Below are positions 53,540-61,203 of a DNA stretch of 64,000 nucleotides, in pieces (position 1 is the first letter of the stretch; every line of letters begins with the position of its first letter). The notes beneath the pieces were generated by a model that saw only the letters and a list, made by a program, of their open reading frames with translations, was not told the origin of the DNA and searched no databases. The DNA is taken from positions 40,272 through 104,271 of the forward strand of contig JAJYYB010000010.1 of NCBI GenBank assembly GCA_021801355.1. Direction: 5' to 3'. The position numbers were made by a program, and so were the translations under genes. This DNA comes from Microcaldota archaeon (GTDB lineage: Archaea; Micrarchaeota; Micrarchaeia; Micrarchaeales; Micrarchaeaceae).

Positions 53540-54078
53540 GTAGGGTTCAGCTCATCCACCCCCTCTTTCTTGTTTATGTACAATGCGCAGACGAAAAGGA
53601 ACGATGACACCCTGTTCATGAAGCTGAGAAGCACCGGGCTTATCTTTGATGCGCTGTCCAGCTCAACGAGAGCGCGCTCGGCCCTTCGCGCTATGGCCCT
53701 GGCCATGTGGAGATGCGCGGCGCCCTCGCATCCTCCCGGCAGTACAAACTTCGTAAGCTTCGGGAGCTGGGCGGCGAGCTCCTCTATCCCTTCCTCGAGC
53801 TCCTTGATGTCGCCTTTTGTCATCTCCTTCTTGGGCTTGGAGGCATCGGCGCCTGCCGAGGCGAGCTCTGCGCCAATTATGAAAAGCTTGTTCTGCAGGA
53901 CTTTAAGCATCTCGGTGAGATGCGGGTCGGTGAGCTCCGAAACAGCGACGCCTATAGCGGAGTTCAGTTCATCGGTCGAGCCTATGGCTTCCATGAGCGC
54001 ATCATTCTTCCTTACCTTCCTGCTGCTTATGGTCCCTGTGTAACCGGAGTCGCCTGCTCCGGTATAGAATCCGGGCAT
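53533..54078 (-). CDS. Cob(I)alamin adenosyltransferase (PduO/ATR type)
   Basis: It makes adenosylcobalamin from ATP and cob(I)alamin. The 181-residue helical protein has the N-terminal FYTGAGDSGYTGTISSRKVR loop, AIGSTDELNSAIGVAVSE, FVLPGGCEGAAHLHMARAIA and RRAERALV, the ATP- and corrin-contact motifs. The C-terminal LLSFMNRVSSFLFVCALYIN is typical. The Gly-rich loop ends in TGTISSRKVRKND, close to the consensus. Confidence 0.93.
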   Translation of the reverse strand: MPGFYTGAGDSGYTGTISSRKVRKNDALMEAIGSTDELNSAIGVAVSELTDPHLTEMLKVLQNKLFIIGAELASAGADASKPKKEMTKGDIKELEEGIEELAAQLPKLTKFVLPGGCEGAAHLHMARAIARRAERALVELDSASKISPVLLSFMNRVSSFLFVCALYINKKEGVDELNPTY

Positions 54079-54111
54079 TATATCACGTTATATCCATTGA
54101 AAATCAAGCAT

Positions 54112-54122
54112 TATTAAATTTA
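54112..54122 (+). promoter_or_regulatory. TATA box of tRNA-Val(CAC)
   Basis: TATTAAATTTA ends 28 bases before the tRNA 5' end. Confidence 0.5.
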
Positions 54123-54150
54123 CCGTGCGAAGCTTTAGAGCGGCTGCTAG

Positions 54151-54222
54151 GGGCTCGTAGTCGAGTGGTAAGACGTTCGCCTCACACGCGAAAGATCTGG
54201 AGTTCAATTCTCCACGGGCCCA
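54151..54222 (+). tRNA. tRNA-Val (anticodon CAC)
   Basis: The acceptor stem GGGCTCG (54151-54157) pairs with CGGGCCC (54215-54221), discriminator A. The anticodon arm TTCGC-CTCACAC-GCGAA gives CAC for GUG. The T arm is TGGAG-TTCAATT-CTCCA. No intron and no encoded CCA. Confidence 0.92.
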
Positions 54223-54255
54223 AATTGAAATTTACGATGCTAGACAATAGCAGTT

Positions 54256-54456
54256 CTATCTCCTCCTGTGCTTGTGAATCTCTATTGTTTGTGCCTCCAT
54301 CCATGTAGTTACAGCGAAACTCTCTATTATCATCATCAGTGCAATGATGACTATGCCGATGGTGAAGTTCTGAATGCCAAGTTCATAACCTGCAAAAACG
54401 CCCAACGGCGTCTGAATCGTGTATAAGGCAGCGGTTACGAATTTCTTGTAGTTCAT
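54256..54456 (-). CDS. Small two-helix membrane protein
   Basis: The 66-residue protein has two hydrophobic segments (about 7-25 and 30-52) and a basic tail IEIHKHRRR. Start ATG at 54456. I do not recognise the family, and no partner gene is obvious: it is tail to tail with tRNA-Val and downstream of the DipZ-like operon. Confidence 0.5.
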   Translation of the reverse strand: MNYKKFVTAALYTIQTPLGVFAGYELGIQNFTIGIVIIALMMIIESFAVTTWMEAQTIEIHKHRRR

Positions 54457-54511
54457 AAGTTACATATTGAAGAAAAAAGAGTAAAAATGTGATGTATGTG
54501 TTCAATAAGGG

Positions 54512-54601
54512 CTAAATGGTATAAACATAAAGCTTGCCGTAGTCCAAGGCGTTTTTCAGATCCAAATAATATCCGTGATTGTGGACATGGCGAACCTCCA
54601 T
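54512..54601 (-). CDS. Possible 29-residue ORF after the DipZ-like gene
   Basis: It reads MEVRHVHNHGYYLDLKNALD and ends GKLYVYTI. It is His/Tyr-rich, sits 21 bases after the DipZ-like stop on the same strand, and has GGGAT 8 bases before its ATG. It may be a small protein of this redox operon or a chance frame. Confidence 0.3.
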   Translation of the reverse strand: MEVRHVHNHGYYLDLKNALDYGKLYVYTI

Positions 54602-54622
54602 ACTTATCCCATGCACCCAGAA

Positions 54623-55714
54623 TCAACCGAAGGTGAAAGTGTATATCTTAAAGTTCGGATTGGCGTTTATTTCCAGAGTATGCCACCCATAGGATGATGC
54701 ATTCACTATATTGTACAGCCTAGGCGCGCTTATATTTACTATTGCAGTACCGTTGACCAAGTGGTCATCGCTGCCGAGATCGTCATGTGACAAATTTTGA
54801 CCGTCAAGCGTCACGCTTATGCTTGTATTCTTACCGTTGCCTGATGCCACTACGTTCACCGACTTAGCTCTATAAATGAGTATTATCTTCGACCTATTGC
54901 TTTCCGCTATCATGCTGTAGGGGTCATTGTACCATTTGCCGCCCATGTATATCGTGTCGGCTTGAGACGTATTCGTTATGACATAATCAGTTATGTTGTC
55001 AGGCTCAAATCCTGCCAGATTCCCGAAATAGTTAGTCCTACCTGAGGCCAATTCTTCCCAGCCGAAATACATCTCGGGACTTATCTCCTGGGTGAAATTG
55101 AGTACATCCCTAACGTTGACGACGTTTGATGGAAGCGTGTAGTTAGCACTTTCCAGAAGCTCCTGAATTATCTTCTGGGTCTGATTGAAGCTTGTTGGGC
55201 TCTCACCAAAACTCTTGTACCGTATGTCACCGTTCTGGTCTATCAAATAATCGGCAGGCCAATACTCATTCCCATAAGCGTCCCATGTGGAATAATTGTT
55301 ATCCAGAGCAACCGGATAAGTTATATTGAAACGCTTAACTGCGTTCTCGACGTTGGTAAGATTGTGCTCAAACTGGAATTCTGGCGTGTGCACGCCAACT
55401 ATGACAAGACCGTTATTCCCGTATTCGCTTTGAAGCGCTTCGAGGAAAGGGATTGTCCTTATGCAGTTTATGCACGAGTATGTCCAAAAGTCTACCAAGA
55501 CTATCTTGCCCTTCAATTGCGATATGTTCAGCGGTTGAGAATTAATCCATGCGGATATGCCTTGGAAGTTGGGCGCGGGGCCGTAGTTGGTAAGGTTAGC
55601 AAGGGATACACTCGCAGAAGCGAGGTTTTGATTAAAGAAAATCGTGGAAAGCGCGGCTATAACTATTATTGCTGCTATTACGCCAAAGACTATCATGTAT
55701 ATGTTAAGCTTCAT
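54623..55714 (-). CDS. DipZ-like thioredoxin-fold protein with C-terminal carbohydrate-binding-like domain
   Basis: The 363-residue protein has an N-terminal membrane anchor (about 5-27), then an outer TlpA-like thioredoxin domain with the redox motif WTYSCINC (about 77-84), VGVHTPEF and AYGNEYWPADYLIDQNGDIR. The second half matches the C-terminal domain of DipZ: SPEMYFGWEELASG, IYMGGKWYND, and a final YTFTFG. In DipZ a CcdA domain, thioredoxin and this domain are one chain; here the CcdA part is a separate gene that overlaps the 5' end by 11 bases. It would receive electrons from CcdA and reduce or rearrange outer disulfides. Confidence 0.88.
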   Translation of the reverse strand: MKLNIYMIVFGVIAAIIVIAALSTIFFNQNLASASVSLANLTNYGPAPNFQGISAWINSQPLNISQLKGKIVLVDFWTYSCINCIRTIPFLEALQSEYGNNGLVIVGVHTPEFQFEHNLTNVENAVKRFNITYPVALDNNYSTWDAYGNEYWPADYLIDQNGDIRYKSFGESPTSFNQTQKIIQELLESANYTLPSNVVNVRDVLNFTQEISPEMYFGWEELASGRTNYFGNLAGFEPDNITDYVITNTSQADTIYMGGKWYNDPYSMIAESNRSKIILIYRAKSVNVVASGNGKNTSISVTLDGQNLSHDDLGSDDHLVNGTAIVNISAPRLYNIVNASSYGWHTLEINANPNFKIYTFTFG

Positions 55715-56432
55715 TTTTCACACCATCTGCTGCCGTACCAGCCATATAGGAGAAGTATGCTGGCAGGAGTGGCAGTATGCACGGGGAGAGGAACGTAAGG
55801 ACGCCAGCTACTATAGCTATCAAGAAATTCAGCTGGCCTGACATCTCTATGGAAGTGCCAGGGCCTATCAGGAACACCGATAGCAGACCTATATACCCTG
55901 AGATTATTAGGGCACCTATAGCTATCAGGAAAAGACCGCTTATTATATTGAAGTATTTCAGGAAGCCGTGTATCCGCCTTATGAATGTGGAAAGCTTTGA
56001 TGTGAATGCGCCAACCACCAGGAATGGTATGCCAAGGCCTATTGCGTATGCAAGTAGGAGAAGGAAGCCTATTCCGGGGGAAGTGGCCGCGAGTACGTAT
56101 ATTGATCCGAGTATCGCACCTACGCAAGGTGTCCAGCCTATTGCGAAGGCTATCCCGAAAACGAACGAGAACAGATAGCTGTTCTTGAACCTCTTTACGC
56201 GCATCTTGTGCTCGTTGATGAAGAAAGGTATCGGATACTTTATGGAAGTTATCAGTATTATACCGAAAATTATTATCACTATGCCGCCTATCACGCTCAG
56301 ATAATACATGTAGGCGTGTGAAACGTGTGCCAAAACCGTCTGGAAGAGCACACCCAATATAGAGAATACTAGGGTGAAACCAATCACGAAGAATACAGAA
56401 TTCATGAATATTATTTCCTGCCTTGCTGCCAT
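55704..56432 (-). CDS. CcdA/DsbD-type thiol electron carrier, apparently circularly permuted
   Basis: The protein has 242 residues from the ATG at 56432 and six membrane segments. The second-half motif FAIGWTPCVGAILG (TPC) lies in the middle, followed by LLLAYAIGLGIPFLVVG and a last canonical helix. The first-half motif, normally at the N-terminus, is instead at the C-terminus: VLTFLSPCILPLLPAYFSYM (about 212-231). The N-terminus begins at what is usually the loop after helix 1 (ARQEIIFMNSVFFVIGFTLV). Both Cys needed for electron transfer are present. The gene sits between the MTH1187-type gene and the DipZ-like gene, overlapping the latter. Confidence 0.85.
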   Translation of the reverse strand: MAARQEIIFMNSVFFVIGFTLVFSILGVLFQTVLAHVSHAYMYYLSVIGGIVIIIFGIILITSIKYPIPFFINEHKMRVKRFKNSYLFSFVFGIAFAIGWTPCVGAILGSIYVLAATSPGIGFLLLLAYAIGLGIPFLVVGAFTSKLSTFIRRIHGFLKYFNIISGLFLIAIGALIISGYIGLLSVFLIGPGTSIEMSGQLNFLIAIVAGVLTFLSPCILPLLPAYFSYMAGTAADGVKNEA

Positions 56433-56451
56433 AAAGCCATCAATTAGAATG

Positions 56452-56769
56452 TTATATTTTACCCTGTATCCTATCCAGTTTGTACTTTGCATTTTCCTGC
56501 TTGTCAAGCCTGTGGTCTATCTTCAGGATCATGTATACCCTTTTTGCGCCCATCTTGGTTATTGCAGTGTGCGCCTTGCTTACTGTGAGTAGCACAGTCT
56601 CGAGGTTATCGGCTTCTATGACTGTTGACATAGAATTAGGTATAAGGCGCACGTGCTTGACCTTGCCCATCGCTTTGAACGCGGACCTTACATAGTCGCC
56701 CACGCTCGAGCCCGTCCCCACGGGAAATATCGTTATATCGGCTATAACCTTTGACTTAGTCTTTGCCAT
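56452..56769 (-). CDS. MTH1187-family thiamine-binding-type protein
   Basis: The 105-residue protein has IADITIFPVGTGSSVGDYVR, VRLIPNSMSTVIEADNLETV and GAKRVYMILKIDHRLDK, matching the ferredoxin-like MTH1187/YkoF-type family that binds thiamine or a similar small ligand. It is the first gene of the run with ccdA and dipZ-like; there are 19 bases to the ccdA start. A transport or sensing role is possible. Confidence 0.88.
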   Translation of the reverse strand: MAKTKSKVIADITIFPVGTGSSVGDYVRSAFKAMGKVKHVRLIPNSMSTVIEADNLETVLLTVSKAHTAITKMGAKRVYMILKIDHRLDKQENAKYKLDRIQGKI

Positions 56770-56890
56770 CGCATAATAATTGGCGGATAGATATTAAATA
56801 TGTCACAATTGTTTAGGCGGATGCATCACGCTTTGGCAATCTATGCTCTTGCGTGGAGCTTCTATACGCGTGTAAAACTGAATAATTAGG

Positions 56891-56902
56891 TTAATTTAAA
56901 TA
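56891..56902 (+). promoter_or_regulatory. TATA box upstream of the small zinc-ribbon gene
   Basis: TTAATTTAAATA lies about 42 bases before the ATG at 56938. A 3-codon ATG frame (MSA, 56931) just precedes the gene. Confidence 0.45.
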
Positions 56903-56937
56903 CAGAAAATGAGAAATTATCTGGAATAGATGAGTGC

Positions 56938-57153
56938 ATGACTTACTATTGCAAGGTATGTGGCCAAGAGCTTGATGTTGAAACTTATCGCTATATAGCC
57001 TGGGGCGGTATGGCGCAGGGACCGAACTCTGACAAAGGCAATTACACCGAGGAGACATTCTGCATAAACTGCTTCACCCTTCTAAAAGCCAACATATTGG
57101 TCATGATAAGTAAGGCTATGGCTGATAGGAAGCAGGGTTCGCAGAAGAAATAG
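56938..57153 (+). CDS. Small zinc-ribbon protein
   Basis: The 71-residue protein has two CxxC pairs (YYCKVCGQEL at the N-terminus and FCINCFTLL near residue 42), so it should bind one zinc. The rest is short and hydrophilic with a helical tail. The family is not recognised. It is 24 bases before the methyltransferase gene and probably cotranscribed. Confidence 0.7.
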   Translation: MTYYCKVCGQELDVETYRYIAWGGMAQGPNSDKGNYTEETFCINCFTLLKANILVMISKAMADRKQGSQKK

Positions 57154-57177
57154 ATGCACCTTTAGTGATTTATACCG

Positions 57178-57885
57178 GTGGATATCCTGGAAGCTGATAG
57201 CGGCAGAATTCTTGTATCGGAAATAACTGATGGCAGAGTGCTTACCTTCGACAATGTGATTTTCTCTTTGCTCAAGAATGGCTCGGTTTATACCGGCCTT
57301 TACTGGGATTATTTCACCCCATTGCCCCTCTTGTATAGAAGGGCGAAGGTGCTAGTTATAGGGTTAGGCGGCGGCACTACTCCGTATCAGCTGCACAAGC
57401 TCTATGGGAAAAGGGTGGACATAGATGTGGTGGAGATAAGCCAGGAGATGGTAAGGCAGTCTGAAAGGTTCAATCCAAAATTAAGGGGGAAATTTAACCT
57501 GATATTGGGTGATGGTGCGGAATACATCAAAAAATGCAAGGCAAAGTACGACATCGTAATACTCGACGCTTATGAGAGCAGCTTCCGCATACCCAAGGCA
57601 TTCCTTCAGGAGGCTTTCATACGCGATGTAAATTCTGCGCTCAGGAATGGCGGCGTTTTCGCGGTTAACTACGTATTCACTCTAAAGCAGATGTTCAGGT
57701 TCCCAGCTTATGCCAGGCTTTTATCAAGGTATTTCGAAATATACAAAATCAGTGAGGGATTTTATCTTTTCAGCAATCTTGTCCTCTTATGCCCCAAAGG
57801 CATAAGCGTTGGAGAATTAAGGAGCACGATAAGGGGACGGCTAAGAAAGGACAGCGAAAACGAACATGTAGTAAAGAAATTCTAG
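57178..57885 (+). CDS. Spermidine-synthase-like Rossmann methyltransferase
   Basis: The 235-residue protein has the S-adenosyl binding loop VLVIGLGGGTTPYQL (about 56-70), VVEISQEMVRQSE with the acidic ribose contact, LILGDGAEYIKK and YDIVILDAYES (about 120-130). The layout is that of spermidine synthase, but the canonical DGG/YQ substrate motifs are not obvious, so the reaction may differ. It starts at a GTG; no in-frame ATG is close. Confidence 0.8.
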   Translation: MDILEADSGRILVSEITDGRVLTFDNVIFSLLKNGSVYTGLYWDYFTPLPLLYRRAKVLVIGLGGGTTPYQLHKLYGKRVDIDVVEISQEMVRQSERFNPKLRGKFNLILGDGAEYIKKCKAKYDIVILDAYESSFRIPKAFLQEAFIRDVNSALRNGGVFAVNYVFTLKQMFRFPAYARLLSRYFEIYKISEGFYLFSNLVLLCPKGISVGELRSTIRGRLRKDSENEHVVKKF

Positions 57886-58001
57886 GGCGCTTCTTATTTC
57901 TTGGTGTTCTGATTTCCATGAAACACCGAACCCCGCTTTGCTATTGCAGGCTGAAATCCTCCTAGGACTGAACTCTGCTTTTGCCGCAGTAAAATTCAAT
58001 T
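57886..58001. other. Short intergenic stretch between methyltransferase and tRNA-Val(TAC)
   Basis: It contains the ends of two convergent transcription units. No gene or clear terminator is seen. Confidence 0.4.
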
Positions 58002-58072
58002 TGGGCCCGAGGAGAATCGAACTCCTGTCCTCAGCGTGTAAGGCTGGTGTCTTACCATTGGACTACGAGCCC
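58002..58072 (-). tRNA. tRNA-Val (anticodon TAC)
   Basis: On the minus strand the acceptor GGGCTCG (58072-58066) pairs with CGGGCCC (58009-58003), discriminator A. The anticodon loop CTTACAC gives TAC for GUA/GUG. The anticodon stem has one C-A mismatch at its base. It shares its acceptor stem with tRNA-Val(CAC) at 54151, and begins 1 base after the aminotransferase stop, so it may be read in the same transcript. Confidence 0.9.
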
Positions 58073-58073
58073 G

Positions 58074-59291
58074 TTACTTAGCGTGCTTCTGGCAGAAACG
58101 ATTTACCCTTTTTACAGCCTCTCCTAATATTTCTTTCGGTGGGAGGCTGACTATCCTTATGTGGGATGGCTCGCCGAAGCCAGAGCCTCTGGTGAGCTGG
58201 ACATGCTCCTCATTCAAGAGCGCGCGGACGAACTCCCGGTCATCCTTGAAATCAAGCCTGTCAAGATCTATCTTCGGAAATATGTAGAAAGCGCCGTTAG
58301 GCTTGGCGTAATTTAGGAAGGGATTCTCATCAAGCAGCTTTGACGCATGATTTATCCTATCCTGTATCTCACCTACCATCTTCTTAATTTCAATGCCATG
58401 CTGCTCGACATTATTGAGCGCCTCGACGCATGCGTACTCCGCAGGCGTGTTGGACGAGAGCCTTATTCTTGCATAATCAGAAAACTTCTGCCTCAGGGCC
58501 TTAGAAACTTCGTCCTCTTCGGGTATTATCATGAAGCCAACCCTGAATCCCGTAGCATCAAAGTTCTTTGAGATGCCGTTGAGAACCATGTGGGGCATCC
58601 CCTTTGCGATCTGGCACAGGCTGGTGAAGCTTGCACCGTTGAACACGATCTCATCGTATATCTCATCGCTTATGAGCAGCAGGTCGTGTTCGTTGGCTAT
58701 ATCGACCAGTTCCTTCAGGACGTTCCTTGTAAGCACTGTACCAGTAGGGTTGTTCGGGTTCGTTATCATCATGTACTTTATTTTCTTGCCTTTGGCCGCC
58801 TTCAGCGTCTGCTTTACGTCCTCCACCTTGGTGTTCCAGTTGTCGCTCTCGTAGTACCTGCCGAACACTGCATCGCCTCCTGCGAGGCGTAGGTTCGTCA
58901 TGTACGCCGGATAATACGGCCTGAAAAGGAATGCGAATTCACCGTCATTTATCAGAGCGCTGTCTATCATGCTTATTGCTTCCGAAAGGCCCTGTGTGGT
59001 TATCACGCTATTCTGCCCGAAATCCACGTTGTACAGCCTCTTGTACCTCTTGGCTACTGCGTCCAACAGTTCAGGTACGCCCTCCGCCCTTGAGTATGAT
59101 GTTTTCTTATGCTTAAGCGCATCGATATATGCATCTGTTATGTAATCAGGCGTGGGCATGTAGACCGCTGGGTCGCCAGTGTTGAGTTTTATCACATCGA
59201 TTCCGCTCTTCCTCATCTCCTCCGCTGCGGTGTCTTCCTCCCTTATCGGGTTAATTGCGAAAGCGCTCCTCTTAGAAAACAGATCTTTCAT
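58074..59291 (-). CDS. PLP-dependent aminotransferase (class I/II)
   Basis: The 405-residue protein has VIKLNTGDPAVYMPTP, NPNNPTGTVL (about 185-194), ISDEIYDEIVF with the PLP-contact Asp/Tyr, and NGISKNFDATGFRVGF with the Schiff-base Lys (about 242). It is close to archaeal aspartate/alanine-type enzymes; the true amino acid is open. GGTAAGTGAT just before the ATG at 59291 is a clear ribosome-binding site; a frame 9 codons longer exists. Confidence 0.9.
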   Translation of the reverse strand: MKDLFSKRSAFAINPIREEDTAAEEMRKSGIDVIKLNTGDPAVYMPTPDYITDAYIDALKHKKTSYSRAEGVPELLDAVAKRYKRLYNVDFGQNSVITTQGLSEAISMIDSALINDGEFAFLFRPYYPAYMTNLRLAGGDAVFGRYYESDNWNTKVEDVKQTLKAAKGKKIKYMMITNPNNPTGTVLTRNVLKELVDIANEHDLLLISDEIYDEIVFNGASFTSLCQIAKGMPHMVLNGISKNFDATGFRVGFMIIPEEDEVSKALRQKFSDYARIRLSSNTPAEYACVEALNNVEQHGIEIKKMVGEIQDRINHASKLLDENPFLNYAKPNGAFYIFPKIDLDRLDFKDDREFVRALLNEEHVQLTRGSGFGEPSHIRIVSLPPKEILGEAVKRVNRFCQKHAK

Positions 59292-59292
59292 A

Positions 59293-59958
59293 TCACTTAC
59301 CCTCAAGCCTTGCCTCATCTATAACGTACGTCCCGACCTGGCCATTCCAGGCGTTATGGGCCTTTATTATTTTTATGCGCTTCTTGAACAATGGAGCGTC
59401 AAGAACGAACGACTCTGCCTCGCCACCCTCAAAAGACATATTTATCTTATACTTGTTATGCAATTTAATAAGTCTTTCTATCATTGCCGCGTCGATTCTC
59501 TTGCCCAGAAAGCTCTCGTCAAATCCTTCAGCTGAAACATGTGTTATTATCGCATTGAAGCGGGTGGCAATCTCGCTTAGCTCATCCACCGAGTTTATAC
59601 CCCACAATGGCGATACCGGTTCTATTCCATGCTTCCTGCAGAGTGCCCCTATCCTTTCCTTTTGGTAGGTGCTAGCTACCGCACCGGTTATCAACTCTGT
59701 TATGTCATTGTTTACCAGCGTTCTCTCCAGATCTGCGAGTTCAACTTCTTTCTCGCCCTTCGTCCTTCCGATTATCTGCCTGATTCCCATCGCCTCGGCT
59801 TGGAGGGACGTAAACTCTATTGCAGGCTTATGGAACATGTAGCTGAATTCGTTATCTGCAACCATCGTTATAAGCAGCTCGACCTTCTTGCCCGAATCTA
59901 CAACCGTGTGTACGGCCAGAGTGGAATCCTTACCGCCGCTGAAGAGGCACGCAATCAT
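59293..59958 (-). CDS. dph6: Diphthine-ammonia ligase (Dph6)
   Basis: It completes diphthamide on translation factor aEF2. The 221-residue ATP-pyrophosphatase has the P-loop LFSGGKDSTLAVHTV (about 6-20), GAVASTYQKERIGALCRKHG (about 89-108), PVSPLWGINS and GGEAESFVLDAPLF. The ATG at 59958 is preceded by AGGTGG; it overlaps the nth stop as ATGA. Confidence 0.93.
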   Translation of the reverse strand: MIACLFSGGKDSTLAVHTVVDSGKKVELLITMVADNEFSYMFHKPAIEFTSLQAEAMGIRQIIGRTKGEKEVELADLERTLVNNDITELITGAVASTYQKERIGALCRKHGIEPVSPLWGINSVDELSEIATRFNAIITHVSAEGFDESFLGKRIDAAMIERLIKLHNKYKINMSFEGGEAESFVLDAPLFKKRIKIIKAHNAWNGQVGTYVIDEARLEGK

Positions 59959-60614
59959 TTTACCACCTTTACGGTCTTTAGATAGCTGGACGGGCATATG
60001 TCATTGAGCACGCACCTATCGCAGTGCTTTGTCCTTGCAGTGCACACGTCCCTACCAAGCGCTATGAAAAGGTGCGAAACATTGCCCCACTCCCCCATTG
60101 GCGTTATTCTCATTATTGCACCCTCAATCTTTTCCGGATCCTTAGTATGAACCAAACCAAGCCTGTTTGACACCGTAACGCAATGCGTGTCTATCGCTAT
60201 ACCCTGATTTATGCCGAAGGCGTTAGAAAGTACGACATTGGCGGTTTTTCTCCCGACACCTGGCAACCTTGTGAGCTCTTCTATGCTACGAGGTATGACG
60301 CCATTGAATTCGTATGATAACATACGCGCCGCCCCGACTATGTTCTTTGCCTTGCCCCTATAAAGGCCGAGGGTCTTTATGTATGGATATAGTTCGTGTG
60401 GGGATGCTTCGGCAAAGGCCTTCGCATCGGGGAAGCGCCTGAACATTCTGCCTGTAATCTTATTTACCTGGGTGTCTTGGGATTGCGCAGATAAAATAGT
60501 TGCAACCAATAGTTGGAGTGGAGTTTCATGATTTAACGAGGTATGCATTTCTTTTCTGTACCTCGTTTTGAGCCTTTTCAAGAGGGTCTTAATCAATCTT
60601 TCATTGGATTGCAT
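59955..60614 (-). CDS. nth: Endonuclease III
   Basis: It removes oxidised pyrimidines from DNA. The 219-residue protein has LSAQSQDTQVNKITGRMF, the HhH motif LPGVGRKTANVVL with catalytic K123, AIDTHCVTVSNRLGL with D142, and a 4Fe-4S motif C191-x6-C198-x2-C201-x5-C207. All catalytic and cluster residues are present. It is second in the archease-nth-dph6-aminotransferase operon. Confidence 0.95.
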   Translation of the reverse strand: MQSNERLIKTLLKRLKTRYRKEMHTSLNHETPLQLLVATILSAQSQDTQVNKITGRMFRRFPDAKAFAEASPHELYPYIKTLGLYRGKAKNIVGAARMLSYEFNGVIPRSIEELTRLPGVGRKTANVVLSNAFGINQGIAIDTHCVTVSNRLGLVHTKDPEKIEGAIMRITPMGEWGNVSHLFIALGRDVCTARTKHCDRCVLNDICPSSYLKTVKVVK

Positions 60615-60631
60615 TGAAGGTCACTTTGTCA

Positions 60632-61096
60632 CTATACGTCTAAGACCACGCTGGCCTTAAAGGCGCCTTTTGCTCCTGTCAAGTGGAGGTCGTATTTAGA
60701 TACGCCTTTTACGTCAAGCATCGATACGCCGCTTGAACTGCTTTTGCTACATACTGTGGCTTTGGCAGAGCATCTCTCCTTCCCTACCTTGACGCTAACT
60801 GCTTTTACCTTATAGGAGAATGCATAATTTGAATCGGCGATGGAGAACGTCCTCTGAAGGAACTTCCAAAGCAGGTCTTCCGGTGCATGGGAAGAAACTG
60901 CCACTCTGAATATCTTTGTTTTGGAAGGCAAAGATGCGATAGCTCGGGTGTCAGCTATGGTGTTAAACATGGCCATCGAAGCGTTACGGAACAGCTCCCC
61001 CAGCGTCTTCCCATATGCAAAAAATTCGATATCCGCGGTGTGCTTAACGTATTCGTATTTCAGCTTTTTTCTCGAAAATGCAGGCATCTGTTTCAC
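60632..61096 (-). CDS. Archease (RtcB-ligase activating protein)
   Basis: It activates RtcB for tRNA splicing or RNA repair. The 154-residue protein starts with an HTADIEFFAYGKTLGELF segment (about 18-35) and ends with the conserved LKGVS/KYDLHLTG-type metal-binding strand. The start is the ATG at 61096, or the ATG 3 codons later. It leads the operon; no rtcB is in the window. Confidence 0.9.
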   Translation of the reverse strand: MKQMPAFSRKKLKYEYVKHTADIEFFAYGKTLGELFRNASMAMFNTIADTRAIASLPSKTKIFRVAVSSHAPEDLLWKFLQRTFSIADSNYAFSYKVKAVSVKVGKERCSAKATVCSKSSSSGVSMLDVKGVSKYDLHLTGAKGAFKASVVLDV

Positions 61097-61203
61097 GCAA
61101 TAGTTATTAATCCTTAGGTATAAATTATCTCTGTCCTGTGAGGAAAAGAGTAACTACTGAAAGATGATGAAGCCCATTTCGGCTGAGGACAAACGGTGTT
61201 CGG

